This document shows positions 20,723 to 20,939 of a DNA stretch of 20,939 nt, piece after piece. The stretch lies in contig DMLA01000182.1 of NCBI GenBank assembly GCA_003453555.1, positions 1 to 20,939 of the forward strand, given 5' to 3'. Position 1 is the stretch's first letter. Each line of letters begins with the position of its first letter. Source of the stretch: Chloroflexota bacterium (GTDB lineage Bacteria > Chloroflexota > Anaerolineae > UBA7937). A program made the position numbers and the translations under genes. The notes under the pieces were generated by a model. The model made no database searches and was not told the DNA's origin. It was given only the letters and a program-made list of their open reading frames with translations.

Positions 20723-20939
20723 ATGGTTCCAACTCTGGAAACCACCGGGCCTCTTCCTTCCCAGCGAAAGAGTATCCCTGGCGGTGGTGTGTGATGATCA
20801 CCCTGGGGAGCGCCGGGGCTATCTCTATCTTCTTGCGGAGCGGCCGCTCAGCTGCTGGCATGAGCGGCTTTTCAGGCGGATGACCAGGGTCACCTCCTGA
20901 ACAGGTTCCCCACTCCCCGAATGCGCCGGAGATGTAGGC
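20718..20939 (-). CDS. Possible C-terminal end of a gene entering from the right edge
   Basis: The - strand frame is open from the window edge (20939) for 73 codons to a TGA at 20718-20720. The end reads KIEIAPALPRVIITHHR...GKEEARWFPELEPS, with codon choice like the other GC-rich genes, but its upstream part is Pro/Gly-rich and of no family I recognise. It is followed by R2 and a terminator-like hairpin, as expected for a gene end. Against it, the last codons overlap a hairpin that has a counterpart in R2 copy A, where no gene is evident. It may be the tail of a real protein or chance. Confidence 0.3.
   Translation of the reverse strand, partial: AYISGAFGEWGTCSGGDPGHPPEKPLMPAAERPLRKKIEIAPALPRVIITHHRQGYSFAGKEEARWFPELEPS

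Noticed and set aside
1..20939. CRISPR array, tRNA, rRNA, integrase or transposase gene
   Set aside because: I saw no regularly spaced repeats, no recognisable tRNA-like stretch and no reading frame with transposase or integrase motifs.

Overview
The window looks like a chromosomal segment of a Chloroflexota bacterium (Anaerolineae-like). This is an inference. It rests on two lipoprotein solute-binding proteins whose lipobox cysteine is followed by long Thr/Pro/Ala linkers, on moderately high GC, and on the MalEFG plus GH13/GH15 gene style. No rRNA, tRNA, CRISPR array or transposase gene was found.

Left edge (1-2432, + strand): a two-gene unit. The first gene is an enzyme of unrecognised family whose frame is open to the window edge. 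The second, 14 nt downstream, is an opine/octopine-dehydrogenase-family NAD(P) enzyme. Next come about 890 bases without a convincing gene (2433-3321), holding terminator-like hairpins and two dispersed repeat modules (called R1 and R2 here), and then a 159-aa orphan protein (3322-3801).

Centre (3979-20110, all - strand): an alpha-glucan uptake and breakdown locus, read from right to left. It starts with an exported GH13 lipoprotein amylase (20110-18443) and a ROK repressor with its own near-consensus promoter (18250-17000). Then come malE-malF-malG (16802-13041), a cytoplasmic GH13 enzyme (12877-11024) and a LacI-family regulator (10895-9855). The last unit is a second ABC importer (binding protein plus two permeases, 9661-6496) followed by a cytoplasmic GH15 glucohydrolase and a cytoplasmic neopullulanase-type GH13 enzyme (6491-3979). 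The likely scheme is surface amylase, then import of maltodextrins by two transporters, then cytoplasmic hydrolysis by GH13 and GH15 enzymes. Neither transporter has an ATPase gene here, so a shared MsmK/MalK-type ATPase elsewhere is likely.

Regulation: a 12-bp near-palindrome with a central CG (TGAACCGTTTCA) occurs just downstream of the lacI promoter and again in front of the second importer. A 10/12 match lies just downstream of a good promoter of the surface amylase. Strong inverted repeats sit at both binding-protein/permease junctions, and another lies between malG and the GH13 gene.

Right edge (20111-20939): promoter and leader of the amylase, then a second copy of R1, a terminator-like hairpin, an inverted copy of R2, and the possible C-terminal end of a gene entering from the right. 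R1 (about 165 bp, roughly three-quarters identical between copies) has base pairs kept by wobble or compensatory changes. It lies in the same orientation at both ends of the glucan locus and is the best candidate here for something undescribed.
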